A DNA stretch of 64,000 bases from contig JASJOG010000147.1 in the NCBI GenBank assembly GCA_030142905.1, positions 659,001 through 723,000 of the forward strand, given 5' to 3'. The notes under the pieces were generated by a model, which was not told where the DNA came from, searched no databases, and was given only the letters and a program-made list of their open reading frames with translations. A program made the translations under genes and the position numbers. Source of the DNA: Heliopora coerulea (lineage: Eukaryota > Cnidaria > Anthozoa > Scleralcyonacea > Helioporidae). Within the stretch, counting starts at the first letter, position 1. The number at the start of each line of letters is the position of its first letter. Shown in pieces: positions 54,045-63,885 of the stretch.

Positions 54045-54560
54045 GGTGGTGTGAGGTCGTCCAGTTTAGTGTAGTCTTGAGAAAGACGTTTGGTGACTGA
54101 CGTTTCGACGGCCTAAGTGACCGTCATCTTCGGAGTCCAAAATGAAGAGCTGTCAGGAACAGTCAGCCTATTTATGTAACTGGCTTATCACGTCATTCGT
54201 GTAGGTGGTTGTGGGAATATGGAGTTTGTGGGTGTGTACCACAGTATTGTGTGTTGGTGTATGTGGATGTAGTCTGCGTAGGTCCTCGGTATTGTTTGAG
54301 TCCATTGATTAGCCGATTGTCTTATGATAAAAAAAAGGTCTTTTGTAAGGTACTGGTAATTGTTGTGATTGGTTTAGTGGTTCTTGTCCATAAATAGGCT
54401 GACTTTTCCTGACTGATCATCTTTTTGGCCTCTAAAGATGATCGCCTCTGAGGCCGTCAAAATGTCAGTCGCCAAACGTCTTTCTCAAGCTACGCTAACC
54501 TGGATGACCTACCACCAACATGTACCTACTGTCCCGACTTCTAACCATTTACTTTCTGTG
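54045..54560. mobile_element. Foldback family TCGTCCAGG (F4), expanded
   Basis: The left part GTCGTCCAGTTTAGTGTAG, AGTCTTGAGAAAGACG, ACTGACGTTTCGACGGCC and right part GGCCGTCAAAATGTCAGT, CGTCTTTCTCAAGCTACG, AACCTGGATGACC are inverted with about 300 bp between. Tail TTCTAACCATTTACTTT as in F1 and F3. Both arms carry the CUGAAGA...GAAAC-type core in degraded form (minus strand near 54100-54135). Confidence 0.8.
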
Positions 54561-54724
54561 GTATTTACAAGGCAAGCCATGGTAAATTCTGTAAAGTTTG
54601 AACTCGAGTTATTTTCAAGTTTCGGGAAATTTTAACATAGAAAATCGAGGGAAAAATTTACGTAAACCAGGACAATTCTGTATTGGATTTACAGGATACT
54701 TGGAGCCAGTTTCTTTTCTTTTTT

Positions 54725-55115
54725 TTGATAATATTAATAATAATAATAATAATAATAATTAAAAGCTTATATAGCGCTTATAACAAATAGATCTAAGCGC
54801 TTTACATTGAATTATAAATGCATATAATAAAAGTGACATGAAAGTTAAAATATTGAATTTACAAAAATATATACGTCTGAAAACTTATTTAAATGGTTAT
54901 ACACTATAGGCTATTTTAAACAAGTGCGTCTTAAGCTTGTTCTTGAATTCCGAGAAATCAGTACATTCTCTGATAGAAATAGGTAGCTTATTCCACAACC
55001 TTGGACTACAAACAGAAAAGGCTCTACCGCTATAGTTATTTACTTTAAATCGAGGTTCATTAAGTAAATTGGCCTGAGAAGATCGAAGAGTTCTTGAGGG
55101 CTTGTAATGACTGAT
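54725..55115 (-). pseudogene. LINE 3' end with ATT tail
   Basis: The minus strand from about 55110 reads YKPSRTLRSSQANLL, NYSGRAFSVCSPRLWNKLP, IRECTDFSEFKNKLKTHLF and stops at 54897: the conserved end of a LINE reverse transcriptase. A short 3' UTR (AAGCGCTATATAAGC) and an ATT repeat tail (about 54733-54760) follow. 5'-truncated. Different tail and 3' UTR from the other LINE copies, so a second family. Confidence 0.85.
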
Positions 55116-55259
55116 CAGATCTGGTATATATTGTGGATGTATTAATGTATTTGGAAGTATTAATGTATTGATGATCTATTGATGGCTATTCCAATGTACA
55201 TAAGCTACTTTTTAAGACAACAGAAAATCGAGACATCTTTTTTATTTTCCTTTATCAAG

Positions 55260-55410
55260 ATACATATTCATACTCTGTCGAAGCCAATCGCGTTGGTTTA
55301 CCTGAATTTTTGGAGAAGGTCCGGAAAACATATTACGAGTACAATCGAGATAATTTGCCATGGCAAGCTTTCAAAACAACAGAGGAGATAGTTGATGATT
55401 TGAAAAACAG
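55260..55410 (+). CDS. DUF885 membrane protein, exon 2
   Basis: Acceptor TTTCCTTTATCAAG, donor AACAG/GTCAGT. After two bases of a split codon it encodes 49 residues: TYSYSVEANRVGLPEFLEKV, then RKTYYEYNRDNLPWQAFKT, EEIVDDLKN, ending with two bases of an Arg codon completed by exon 3. This is the start of the ectodomain. The W-x-A-F and Y-x-N spacing agrees with cnidarian DUF885 proteins as I remember them. The other reading frames over this stretch are chance. Confidence 0.75.
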
Positions 55411-55564
55411 GTCAGTTTGAAAAAAAAATTAAAATTTACAAGCCCGAAGCCAAGTGATATCGATCAAGATTTCCTGCTATTTTTTTCTAAAAATTTTTAT
55501 TTAACCAAACTTTCGAAGTGCACAATAAAGTATTTAATTAATAAGTTATGCCTATTTCTAAATC

Positions 55565-55880
55565 ATCAATCTACATCTACATCGATATGGACATTGATAT
55601 CGACATCGACATCTACATCTACATCTACATCGGCATCTACATCTACATCTACGTCTGCATCTACGTCTACATCTACGTCTACATCTACGTCTACATCTAC
55701 GTCTACGTCTACATCTACATCTTCATCTACATCTACATCTACATCTACATCGACATCGACATCTACACCTACACCTACCTCTACATCTACATGTACATCT
55801 GCAACTACATCTACATTTACATCTACATCTGCTTCTGCATTGCGTCTTCGTCTACTTCTACGTCTGCGTCTGCGTCGACG
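55565..55880. repeat. ATCTAC hexanucleotide array
   Basis: About 50 degenerate units of ACATCT / ACGTCT / ACATCG, inside intron 2 of the DUF885 gene. It creates long Thr-Ser and Ile-Tyr translations in several frames that are not genes. Confidence 0.95.
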
Positions 55881-56022
55881 TTTACACCTGCACCTCCATT
55901 TAGACTAGAGCTAAATCTCTATCCAAATATACATCTAAATCTACATCTATATTTACACCTGCACTCACACCTATATACACCAAATGAAAATGAAAGAATG
56001 TTATACCCATGCCATTTTTTAG

Positions 56023-56158
56023 GCATCTTCCATACAACGCTACTCCTGCGTATCTAAAAGCGAAGACAGACGCTGCTCTTTCCCTTTTGAAAGAAATCCA
56101 AGAAAAAGACACTGATGAAAACAAACTGAAACCAAGAGAATTAAAAGCTCTTGAACAA
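56023..56158 (+). CDS. DUF885 membrane protein, exon 3
   Basis: Acceptor CCATTTTTTAG, donor CAA/GTAAGC. 136 bases: one base completing Arg, then 45 codons, [20 protein letters not shown] through ELKALEQ. Phase 0 at its end matches exon 4. A predicted helix-rich segment of the DUF885 domain, with one N-glycosylation sequon (NAT) consistent with an extracellular location. Confidence 0.85.
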
Positions 56159-56734
56159 GTAAGCTATCACTTTTACCCTTAGCTGTGGTACTAACAGACT
56201 GAACTAGCACGTAATATCCAATTTAATAGGGAAATATAACACGTCACATCACATACAACAGGGAAACAAGGACAGCATTGAGCATTGTAGGGCAGGACAG
56301 GACAGGATAAGATAGAAATACAAGTAAACGTACAGTAGGTGCTCGGAAATGCGCATCGCAGGGGTGGCGCTGGGACTAACTACCCCGACGGAGGGTGGGC
56401 TAAACCTAGTGGGACATGACTACGCCCACTTTATAATTTAATTACTCGAAGGTTGAAAACATAATGTTATTTTTTGCAAGAATAATCTCAACTTTAGACT
56501 AGAAACAGTTAACTTTTAGATTTTACATAAAGAAGAGAGTCTATTATCTTTCTTGGCTGAATCAACAAGTAATCATAGCTTGTACAACATATAAATGTGC
56601 TATCATCAGTGAAATTCCCCGACGAATCGTTAACTTTTTCCTGGCAGGGGGTTAAGGTTCTCCGACGGAGGGGCAGCAGCCCCCTCTGCTCCACCTATGA
56701 CCCCACCCTTGGTGCACAGGTGAGTGATGAAGAA

Positions 56735-57042
56735 CATAGGCGTACGGGCCCTAATCATTTTGGGAGGCAGAGACGATCTGCCCGAATCGCTCTGCTCGAA
56801 TGTTTAGTTAGAAAAAACCTAGGAATAAGAATTACATACTGCACACGGTATATAAATGAAAACCTGAATGGACGCTAATATTCAAATTCTTGTTCATCGT
56901 TACCGATTTTAGAAAATTTCTGTTTTAATCACACTTAGAAATTTATTTTTCCCAATTCTACCTGAGCTATTTGCCCGAATCTTGTCCTTTCCAAATTCTG
57001 GGGGGCAGTTGCCCCTCCTGCCCCCCCTGCCCGTACGCCTAT
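56735..57042. mobile_element. hAT-type MITE, 308 bp
   Basis: Termini CATAGGCGTACGGG and CCCGTACGCCTATG are perfect 14 bp inverted repeats. Exact 8 bp duplication ATGAAGAA at 56727-56734 and 57043-57050. Interior non-coding with several GCCCGAAT motifs. Inserted in intron 3 of the DUF885 gene. Confidence 0.92.
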
Positions 57043-57379
57043 GATGAAGAAGTCATTTGTTTTGAAGAGAAACGTCTTTTTTCCAAGCTTTAACGAGCAT
57101 TGTAAGATTTACTAGTTTTCCTTCTCATTTAATCATACGTGGAGTATGCATATATTTGACTGACGAGTGAAGCTCATTCTAACTTGCTTTGGCATTGCAC
57201 TGACGTAATAAAATCAGAATTTTGATTATCAGTCATTTTCATTTTTCGCAGGAGATCTCATAGTTTTTCTTCAGAATTGTCTCTTCTCGAAACGCGCTTT
57301 CTTAGAAATCAAGAATTTGGAATCATTGGTGGGCCGCCAGAACAGTATGCTAAGACAGCCTAAGATCTATAGCTGTAGA

Positions 57380-57495
57380 ACAGAGCAGAACAGAGAGGTG
57401 TAAAAACCCAAAATGGTCGGAGAATAGCAGAAACGTCCTGGATCAGAAACTGACGTTTCGAAAGAAGGCCCTGCGTCCCCTTACGAAAGTTTCAC
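57380..57495 (-). repeat. GGCCTTC-TTTCGAAACG hammerhead-like relic
   Basis: Minus strand GACGCAGGGCCUUCUUUCGAAACGUCAG: same style as 2990-3030 and 30919-30948, degraded. Confidence 0.45.
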
Positions 57496-57810
57496 ATTTC
57501 ATTCAACACATGTGTAAAACGTATGGAATTGGAATACTTTCACAAATTAAATTTTCATTTCACTTATGAAACGGGAACCTATTCACATATGAAACACTCA
57601 ATTAATTCGCATGTGAAATGAACTGGTTTAAAATTTGAAATGTAAAACATTGGTGTTCGAAACATGAATTTCATATACGAAATGGAACCTTCACACATGA
57701 AAATTAGTTTCACATATGAAATTTTCATTTCACATATGGAATTGAAACAATCTACGTACGAAATATTGTTTTCATACGTGGAATTGCGTGTGAAATTTTT
57801 GTAAGGATCG
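57485..57810. repeat. TTTCACATATGAAA palindrome repeat, copy 1
   Basis: It begins TTACGAAAGTTTCACAT and ends GTGTGAAATTTTTGTAAGG, so the termini are inverted. The interior is a series of diverged TTTCACATATGAAA palindromes spaced 15-40 bp apart. Confidence 0.8.
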
Positions 57811-58064
57811 GAGAGAGGGTTTTTGACAAGAGTCAAAGCGAAGACGCTTGGAAACGTTAGCTTTTAATCTGGTAAGTTTTTCAAGGCAGTTCCTAGACCC
57901 TTTTAGTTTTTTATACACTGTTCAATACTGCCTACAGGACAATTTAGTTTTTTTCGTTCTGTAGTACAATGAAGGTCAGCGGATACTATTGTAAAAACTA
58001 TAAAATAATCAGTCGGTAAAATGAAAAATACTTAATCAACAATCAGATAACCTAACGAAATATG

Positions 58065-58345
58065 ACACAGGAAAACTTCATATGTGATATCCGGGGTGAA
58101 AAACATGTGGAATTGGAACATTTTTAAATGTGAAATTTCATTTCACATATTAAAAAAGAACGTTTTCACATATCAATTATCACATTCATATCTGAAATGA
58201 CCTTGGTTCGAAATATCACATGTGAAATGTTGGTATTCGAAACGTGCGTTTCACATATGAAATGGGAAATTCACATACGAAAATTAATTTCATAAATGAA
58301 ACTTTCATTTCACACATGAAATGGGAACATTTTTTTTGGATGAAA
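58065..58345. repeat. TTTCACATATGAAA palindrome repeat, copy 2
   Basis: Same palindrome units in the same order as copy 1 (GGAATTGGAAC, GTTCGAAA, TTCATTTCACA). Termini eroded. Confidence 0.75.
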
Positions 58346-58463
58346 TTTTATTTCCAATTAATAATGTGCTTGTATAAACCCTTTCTAAATGAGTAAATAA
58401 ATGGCTAAAACAGCGATACTCAAATATGGGGACTTTACACAATATTTTGTTAATTTTTCACAG

Positions 58464-58684
58464 GTGAAGCACTTTTTAGGGACCGTATTTGGAAATCCAT
58501 TTGACGAGAATTTCTACAATGGTGATTGGATGTTAGGTCCTAACCATTTCTGTTGGCAACCTATATGTTCCATAGCTTACAGCATCAATGCCTACGCATT
58601 CTATGTCAGACCGAGTAATTTAGAGGAACTGGACAGTGTTCTTAAAAAAATAATGTTGAATCGTGAATCACTGCTGCAATACAA
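58464..58684 (+). CDS. DUF885 membrane protein, exon 4
   Basis: Acceptor TTAATTTTTCACAG, donor ACAA/GTAAGA. 221 bases, phase 0 to 2: VKHFLGTVFGNPFDENFYNG, then DWMLGPNHFCWQPICS, YSINAYAFYVRPSNLEELD, NRESLLQYK. The GDWM-GPN-FCWQPIC block is the most characteristic stretch of the animal DUF885 proteins that I recall, and it identifies the gene. DUF885 (PF05960) proteins are predicted metallopeptidase-like enzymes of unsettled substrate. Confidence 0.88.
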
Positions 58685-58998
58685 GTAAGAGTCCAGAACA
58701 TCAATTGTAGTTTTTACAGGAACGTGCCTGAGATACCATTATTAAGGGGATGAAACGAACCCATGATTAACAGCTCCCGATATCTCTACCAACTTTTTGT
58801 AGCGGGACTGCTCTTGATGAAAGAAGTAAAGTTACTGTTTCATGTTAAAGTACGCACGAATAGTTGCACTGTTAGATAAACGACATTATTATCACAAACA
58901 CTTGGACGTTAATGAACCAGCAATGTTATTCTTGAATGAATGATAATGATATATGAATCATCGTCAAGCTCTATTCTCAAATAAACTATTTCTGAGCT

Positions 58999-59284
58999 CC
59001 AGACGGGGATCGAACCCTCACCCTTCTGGTGAGCGGTGAGACGCTCTAACCATTGAACTACCAAGACTCAGATGGCGAGCTAAGGTGCAAGTTCGACCTT
59101 TCACCTTAGCTCGCCATCTGAGTCTTACGTCGAACTTTTACCTTAGTTCGCCATCTTATGTCAAACTTGTACCTTCTCGGCTTATGTGGAATTTGCACGT
59201 TAGCTCGCCTTCTGAGTCTTGATATCTCATTGGTTACAGCCTCTCACCGCTCATCAGATGGTTGCAGGTTTGATCCCCGTCCGC
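58999..59284. repeat. Inverted pair of tRNA-derived SINE ends
   Basis: The minus strand of 58999-59068 reads TAGTTCAATGGTTAGAGCG (A box) and GGTTCGATCCCCGTCT (B box). 59213-59284 on the plus strand is a homologous, diverged copy (CTCATTGGTTACAGCC, GGTTTGATCCCCGTCC). Acceptor and anticodon stems do not pair well, so these are tRNA-derived repeats and not tRNA genes. Between them, TTAGCTCGCCATCTGAGTCT-type units of 36-45 bp repeat about four times. Confidence 0.75.
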
Positions 59285-59579
59285 GGCTGAGGAATCGTTT
59301 TTCTGAGGTAAGAGCCTGACGATCGTTCATCTATCTTTCATTCAAGATATTTCCAAGTTCCCACCTTTCCAATATATATATATCGCAATGTTATTCTTCA
59401 TTGATTTAACGATATTATTCGTCATTTTTGAAGTAACAGCAGTCGCCTCCTGTTGTTGGGACGAGAGAAAATGTATTGGAATAGAATAATGTCGGAATTT
59501 TGAATTATACAGAGAACTAAAATGGTATAAAAATTAAACGGCTTTAACTTTTAAAATGTTTAAAAACCACGCAAGATTG

Positions 59580-59800
59580 AGTAATGTTTAAAAACGAGCA
59601 GGAGTGTTTTACGGGATTTAAAACACGTTGAGATAGCCAAGCTTTTGATATTCGATAAAGCAACGTTCTGAGAGTTTTTTTGAATGGCTTCAAAAACGAA
59701 CTCCTTAGTACACTAATTTGCGAAGAGAATTTGAAAATTAATACTTTCTAAGCCAAAAAAGTTGGAGAAGAAAATTAAGCGTGTTCGTATCTCACTTGAA
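59580..59800. repeat. Dispersed repeat, family B copy 2
   Basis: Colinear with 705-905: ATTTAAAACACG, GATAGCCAAGC, GATAAAGCAACG, GAGTTTTTTTGAATG, TAAGCCAAAAAAGTTG. Confidence 0.55.
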
Positions 59801-59889
59801 AATGAAACCCAATTATAATTTGCTTTTGTATTTTCCTCATAAATTAGTAATGAGTGTTTAGAATGAAATCAAAATACTAATAAATTAAG

Positions 59890-60055
59890 ATTTCGTTTGT
59901 GAAATTTTGAACCAGTTCATTTCACATGTGATTTAGACATTGCATATGTCAAAAGGTTCCTATTTCATATGTGAAATGAAAATTTCATTTGTGGAAATGT
60001 TCCAATTCCATTTATATTTCACATGGAAAATGACATGTAAAATTTTCGTAAGGGA
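59890..60055. repeat. TTTCACATATGAAA palindrome repeat, copy 3
   Basis: Partial copy; ends GTAAAATTTTCGTAAGG like copy 1. Confidence 0.75.
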
Positions 60056-60362
60056 TTCTTGAATGGTTCTCGTGTGGACCAGGTATGTTAAAATCCCAGG
60101 GGCGCCTGAAGTAACCCAGGGAGGGGGGCGGATTCTCAAAAAAGGGCACTGTCACTGTCACTTACTTAGCAAACAAGCAAAACAAAATTTTTTGTTTAGT
60201 TGAGGAAGCCTTCTGGTTATCTCTATTAAATTAATATTTGTAAAACGAACATGCACACAGTGAAGGTTTCTCAATAAGTCAATTAAAGTTTTGAAATATA
60301 TCAGTGCTCGAGTCTTTCCATATATTATTCAATTCTGAATACATGTTCCAGTTCAACCTTTG

Positions 60363-60772
60363 AATGATTTCAACCTCGTGCCCAGGGTCTTTTACTGGGT
60401 GCTCTCCTACTCGCTGGAGAAAGACCCTGGCTGCATGTGGTCACGTGTCTACGACCAAAATTATTGCTTTAGGGAGGGGAGGCCTTATCAATCGTTTCAC
60501 GTTCTTGTATGTGTTTCGCCACGGTTTAACGATGTTGAAGAATACCTGAAAATACAATGATTTTCTTTCCTGTTTTCTTTATAAAAACAGTGTTAAAATA
60601 GAACGAAACGGTTCTTGCGCCTTGCAACAAATACTGCTGTGCCACCCTACCCACAGCGAATTTTTGTTCTATCCCCAAATTCTGGGAGGCACATGACCAG
60701 CCACATCCAGGGTCTTTCTCCAGCGAGTGGGGGAGCGCCGACTAAAGGACCCTGGGTACGAGGTTGAGATGA
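60363..60772. mobile_element. CCCAGGGTC foldback MITE
   Basis: Left ATTTCAACCTCGTGCCCAGG, GGTCTTTT, CTCGCTGGAGAAAGACCCTG; right CAGGGTCTTTCTCCAGCGAG, GGACCCTGGGTACGAGGTTG. Inverted arms of about 80 bp. No coding content; lies in intron 4 of the DUF885 gene. Confidence 0.85.
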
Positions 60773-60837
60773 TTTACGGGGATGATAAAATAGATTAAAC
60801 CATTTATTGGCCACGGTTGCCGTTTGGCAACTTTTTA

Positions 60838-60895
60838 ATTTTACTCTGTCTAACGCCAGACGAGGCCTTTGGAAAACCCGTCCAATGAAGGGTTG
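60838..60895. repeat. TAACGCC-GACG dispersed repeat, copy 4
   Basis: ATTTTACTCTGTCTAACGCC, AGACGAGGCC; preceded by CCACGGTTGCCGTTTGGCAA, which also precedes copy 1 at about 16975, so the repeat unit is longer than the core. Confidence 0.7.
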
Positions 60896-61234
60896 GTACA
60901 ATCAATACAATACAAGAGTGGGTATAGCACAATGGTACAAGGGTCTTCTTAATTCGCAAGGCACACACCTGCTCCCGCGTTCCCCGGTAAGTAACGGGCA
61001 ACGGGGGCAGTTACCTCCCCTTTCCTTATCTCTTGTTTCTCGATTTCAGCTTCCATTTTCTATAAAAAGACGCGATATTCTTACGCATGGGCCTTGCACA
61101 TGATGAAACCAAAACAGCATCGCAACAATGAAGGATTTTCTCTACCTCTTCATAAGCTATGAGCATAATAATGGAAACGTTCAAACATGTTAAAATGTAA
61201 TTGCAAGCAAAGTAATTGTTTGGACTTTATTTAG

Positions 61235-61491
61235 GTCCAATATGAAATTAGGCGTCCGCACGGGAATGGTGCGCTCAAAATTTACTTGCCAATCGGGCCT
61301 GGACGCTTTTAAACAAGAATTCAAGGAAATTTCAAAGCAGAACAACCCAAATGATGTTTTAAAGGAATGGTTCGTGAAAATTTATATACAGGAAGACTTT
61401 ACCAATAAAATACCTGCGGCGGATCAGCAGACATGGTTTAAGAAAAACAAGAAAAGTACTTCAAGTTCCATAAGTGAAGCTTTGGTTGAAG
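61235..61491 (+). CDS. DUF885 membrane protein, exon 5
   Basis: Acceptor TTTATTTAG, donor GAAG/GTACTA. One base completes Lys, then 85 codons, SNMKLGVRTGMVRSKFTCQS, GLDAFKQEF, VLKEWFVKIY, SSSISEALVE, and one base of a Gly codon. The NMKLGVRTGMVRS block follows QYK of exon 4 without gap, as expected for the family. Without splicing, the frame runs on to 61661 through a repeat and is not meaningful there. Confidence 0.88.
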
Positions 61492-61559
61492 GTACTATTT
61501 ATACAATATTCAAACTCTTTATTATAAATGGAGAATTTCATCCCGACCTTCCGATAACA

Positions 61560-61870
61560 TACTTAAAAAATGAAGCTCGCGATTGCGTGTGGAAAGTTTC
61601 AGTCCTAGCTGAACTTCAACCCGGGCTGAAACTTCAGCCTGGTTTGAACTACCCAGGCTGACAAATCCCATATAATTGCACGAAAATATTTCAGTCTGGG
61701 CTGAAAAGACGATTGACGCACGTGAGAAGATGTAAATTAGCAAAACAACAGAGGTTACCGACAAAATTCCTGCCTGGGTTCACTTTGGATTTCAGTTTCA
61801 GCCCGGGCTGAAATATCCCTATATAATCGGGGCTTTTTAACCCGGTCTGCCCGTTTTAAATTTTCCCGTG
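61560..61870. repeat. TCAGCCCGGGCTGAAA inverted-repeat element
   Basis: CAACCCGGGCTGAAACTTCA near 61618 and TTTCAGCCCGGGCTGAAATA near 61795, with CAGGCTGACAAATCCCATAT and ATATCCCTATATAATCGGGG, form self-complementary blocks. Probably a foldback. Confidence 0.6.
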
Positions 61871-62364
61871 TAATCAACCCTTGAGACATTTTCTGCAATC
61901 ATGGTGTTTGGGTGCAATTAGTCATTGGAAGAAAAGCCAGCTTAATGGCGATTTTGTGCCTTGCGATTGACATCTTGGAATATGTATTAAAGTGAAGAGT
62001 TCAACAAACTGCTGACCTCATAGGATTAGGGTTAAGTCTAGTTTACACTCGCAATTTTGTGCCTTCTGATTGACATCTTGGAGTACGTGTTTAACTGACT
62101 TCAGCATCGAGGACAAACTGCAGCGAATCAAAAGCGGATATCGTGCTGCACTGACTGCCCCGAGTTTATTACATACACCAGGATGACAATCACTACGTGC
62201 AGAGTCGCAGGTGTAAAAGTTCCTTTAGAGGGCTCGAGCAACCAAAACCAACACATTTTTGTCTTAGGGCAGAAGATATGTGATCGGTAGATACTAGCAA
62301 ACTGTTCACAGTTTAACCAATCCGTAGTGGCTACCTTCATGCTTTGGTTTCCTTCAAATCATGT

Positions 62365-62475
62365 TTAACTACCTAACTAACTAACTAACTAATCATGTTT
62401 AACTAATTAACTAACCCTTACCCTAACACTTATCCTAACACTAACCCTGACCATAACCCTAATCCTAAGACGAAT
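62365..62475. repeat. CTAA and telomere-like CCCTAA tract
   Basis: CTAACTAACTAACTAA followed by CCCTTACCCTAACACTTATC and CCATAACCCTAATCC: degenerate CCCTAA-like units. GGATTAGGGTTAAG at 62024 is an opposite-strand relative. Confidence 0.75.
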
Positions 62476-62776
62476 TCTGAGCCTAAAGGGGTAGTTAATC
62501 AACCACATGTTGTAGAAATATGTCTAAAGCGTTATATTTATCGTCTAGCCAGATGATTTGGCTACAAAAATTTGCACTATATTTTCACGTTAACCCGGAA
62601 AATTGATCATTGATGATCGAACCTTCCTTTTATCTAGGGTTTTCCTTTCACAAAGGATTAATGATGTGTGACTTGCCCTTTAACAAACGCAACAATGAAT
62701 GCTTTTGTATGGGCTTAATCTTAATTTCATCTTATTCTATGGCGGACCCAAGATTTGCGAAAAGAGGTGGCCCACC

Positions 62777-63290
62777 CTTGTAAAAAATTCGTATGTAATC
62801 TCACACCTGAATAACATAAGGAATTGGAACATTTTCATGAATGAAATTTTTATGTCACATTTGAAATAGGAACCTTTTCACGTGTGCTATACCTAACCCT
62901 TACAAAGAATTCAATTTGTTTCAATTTCAATTTGTCTCAATTTCAATTCAACTTCTAATTTCAATTTCTGTTTTCTGTTTACTGTTTCAGTTCAATTCAA
63001 TTTCTAATTTCAATTTGTTTCAATTCCATATGTAAAATAAAAATTTCATGTGTGAAATTAATTTTCATTTGTGAATGTTCCATTCCGTATGTGAAATACA
63101 TGTTTCGACCTCAATGATTTCACTTGTGAAATTTTGAATCAGTTAATTCCCCAAGCTTACTTTAGTATTTCGTAGGCGAAAATGTTCCGATTTCATATGT
63201 GAAATGAAAAGTTTGTAGGTGAAAATGTTCCAATTCCTCATGTTTTCACATGTGAAATGACATGTGAAATTTTCGTTAGGAAAATCACAT
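62777..63290. repeat. TTTCACATATGAAA palindrome repeat, copy 4
   Basis: Starts CCCTTGTAAAAAATTCG and ends ATGTGAAATTTTCGTTAGG. The middle is expanded by TTTCAATTTCAATT units (62915-63020). Confidence 0.75.
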
Positions 63291-63419
63291 GTGAAATGAA
63301 CTGGTTCAAAATTTCATATGTGAAATCTTGGTGTACGAAACATGTACTCCACATATGAAACGGAACATTCACAAATGAAAATTAATTCTACATACGAAAT
63401 TTTCACTTCACATTAATGA
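63291..63419. repeat. TTTCACATATGAAA palindrome repeat, copy 5
   Basis: Abuts copy 4 head to tail; half-length. Confidence 0.7.
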
Positions 63420-63480
63420 AATGGTTCATGATTTGGCGTGTTCTGTTGAGTTATGGATGCACGCCAAATCATGAACCATT
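63420..63480. repeat. Perfect 21 bp inverted repeat
   Basis: Arms 63420-63440 and 63460-63480 are exactly complementary (outer bases AATGGTTCATG), with a 19 nt spacer. About 115 bp before the exon 6 acceptor. Confidence 0.9.
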
Positions 63481-63595
63481 TCTTTTATGACATAGAATCA
63501 GACACAAAAGAGCGGAAAACGAGCTATTATCTTTATTATGCTCTACTTTTTTGCAACTCATCCACGACCATCCTGACCTTTCTCCGTACCCGTAG

Positions 63596-63885
63596 GGATC
63601 GGAAAGCCGGTGGTGGAATTAATAGACTACTTGGAAAATGACCACATGAAGCATTGTTTACCAAAAGACGTATCAAGTGGGATGGGGAGTCTTCCTGTAG
63701 ATTTTATTTATGTCAATGGAAAACCAACTTCCGAGCGCACGACCAAAACTTTACCAATGACAAATATACGCTTGAATGGCAAAGAGAGCTACAGGAGCAT
63801 TTTGCCTTACTTCACAACAAGTGACATCTCTCCTGAAAGAATTAATGAAATTGGAAAAGAGAGACTGAGTATGCTCTACCCTCAG
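63596..63885 (+). CDS. DUF885 membrane protein, exon 6 (gene continues beyond window)
   Basis: Acceptor CCGTACCCGTAG, donor CCTCAG/GTATTT. Two bases complete Gly, then 96 codons: IGKPVVELIDYLENDHMKHC, LPKDVSSGMGSLPVDFIYVN, KTLPMTNIRLNGKESYRSIL, PYFTTSDISPERINEIGKER, LSMLYPQ. YFTTSDISP-EI-G-E-L-LYP is conserved in the animal family. Continuing past the donor gives a stop after six codons, supporting the splice. The C-terminal half of DUF885, expected to hold the His/Glu metal-binding region, lies outside the window. Confidence 0.85.

Noticed and set aside
55417..56057. Open frames of 160 or more codons rich in Thr-Ser or Ile-Tyr-Asp
   Set aside because: Produced by the ATCTAC hexanucleotide array in an intron; open in several frames at once.
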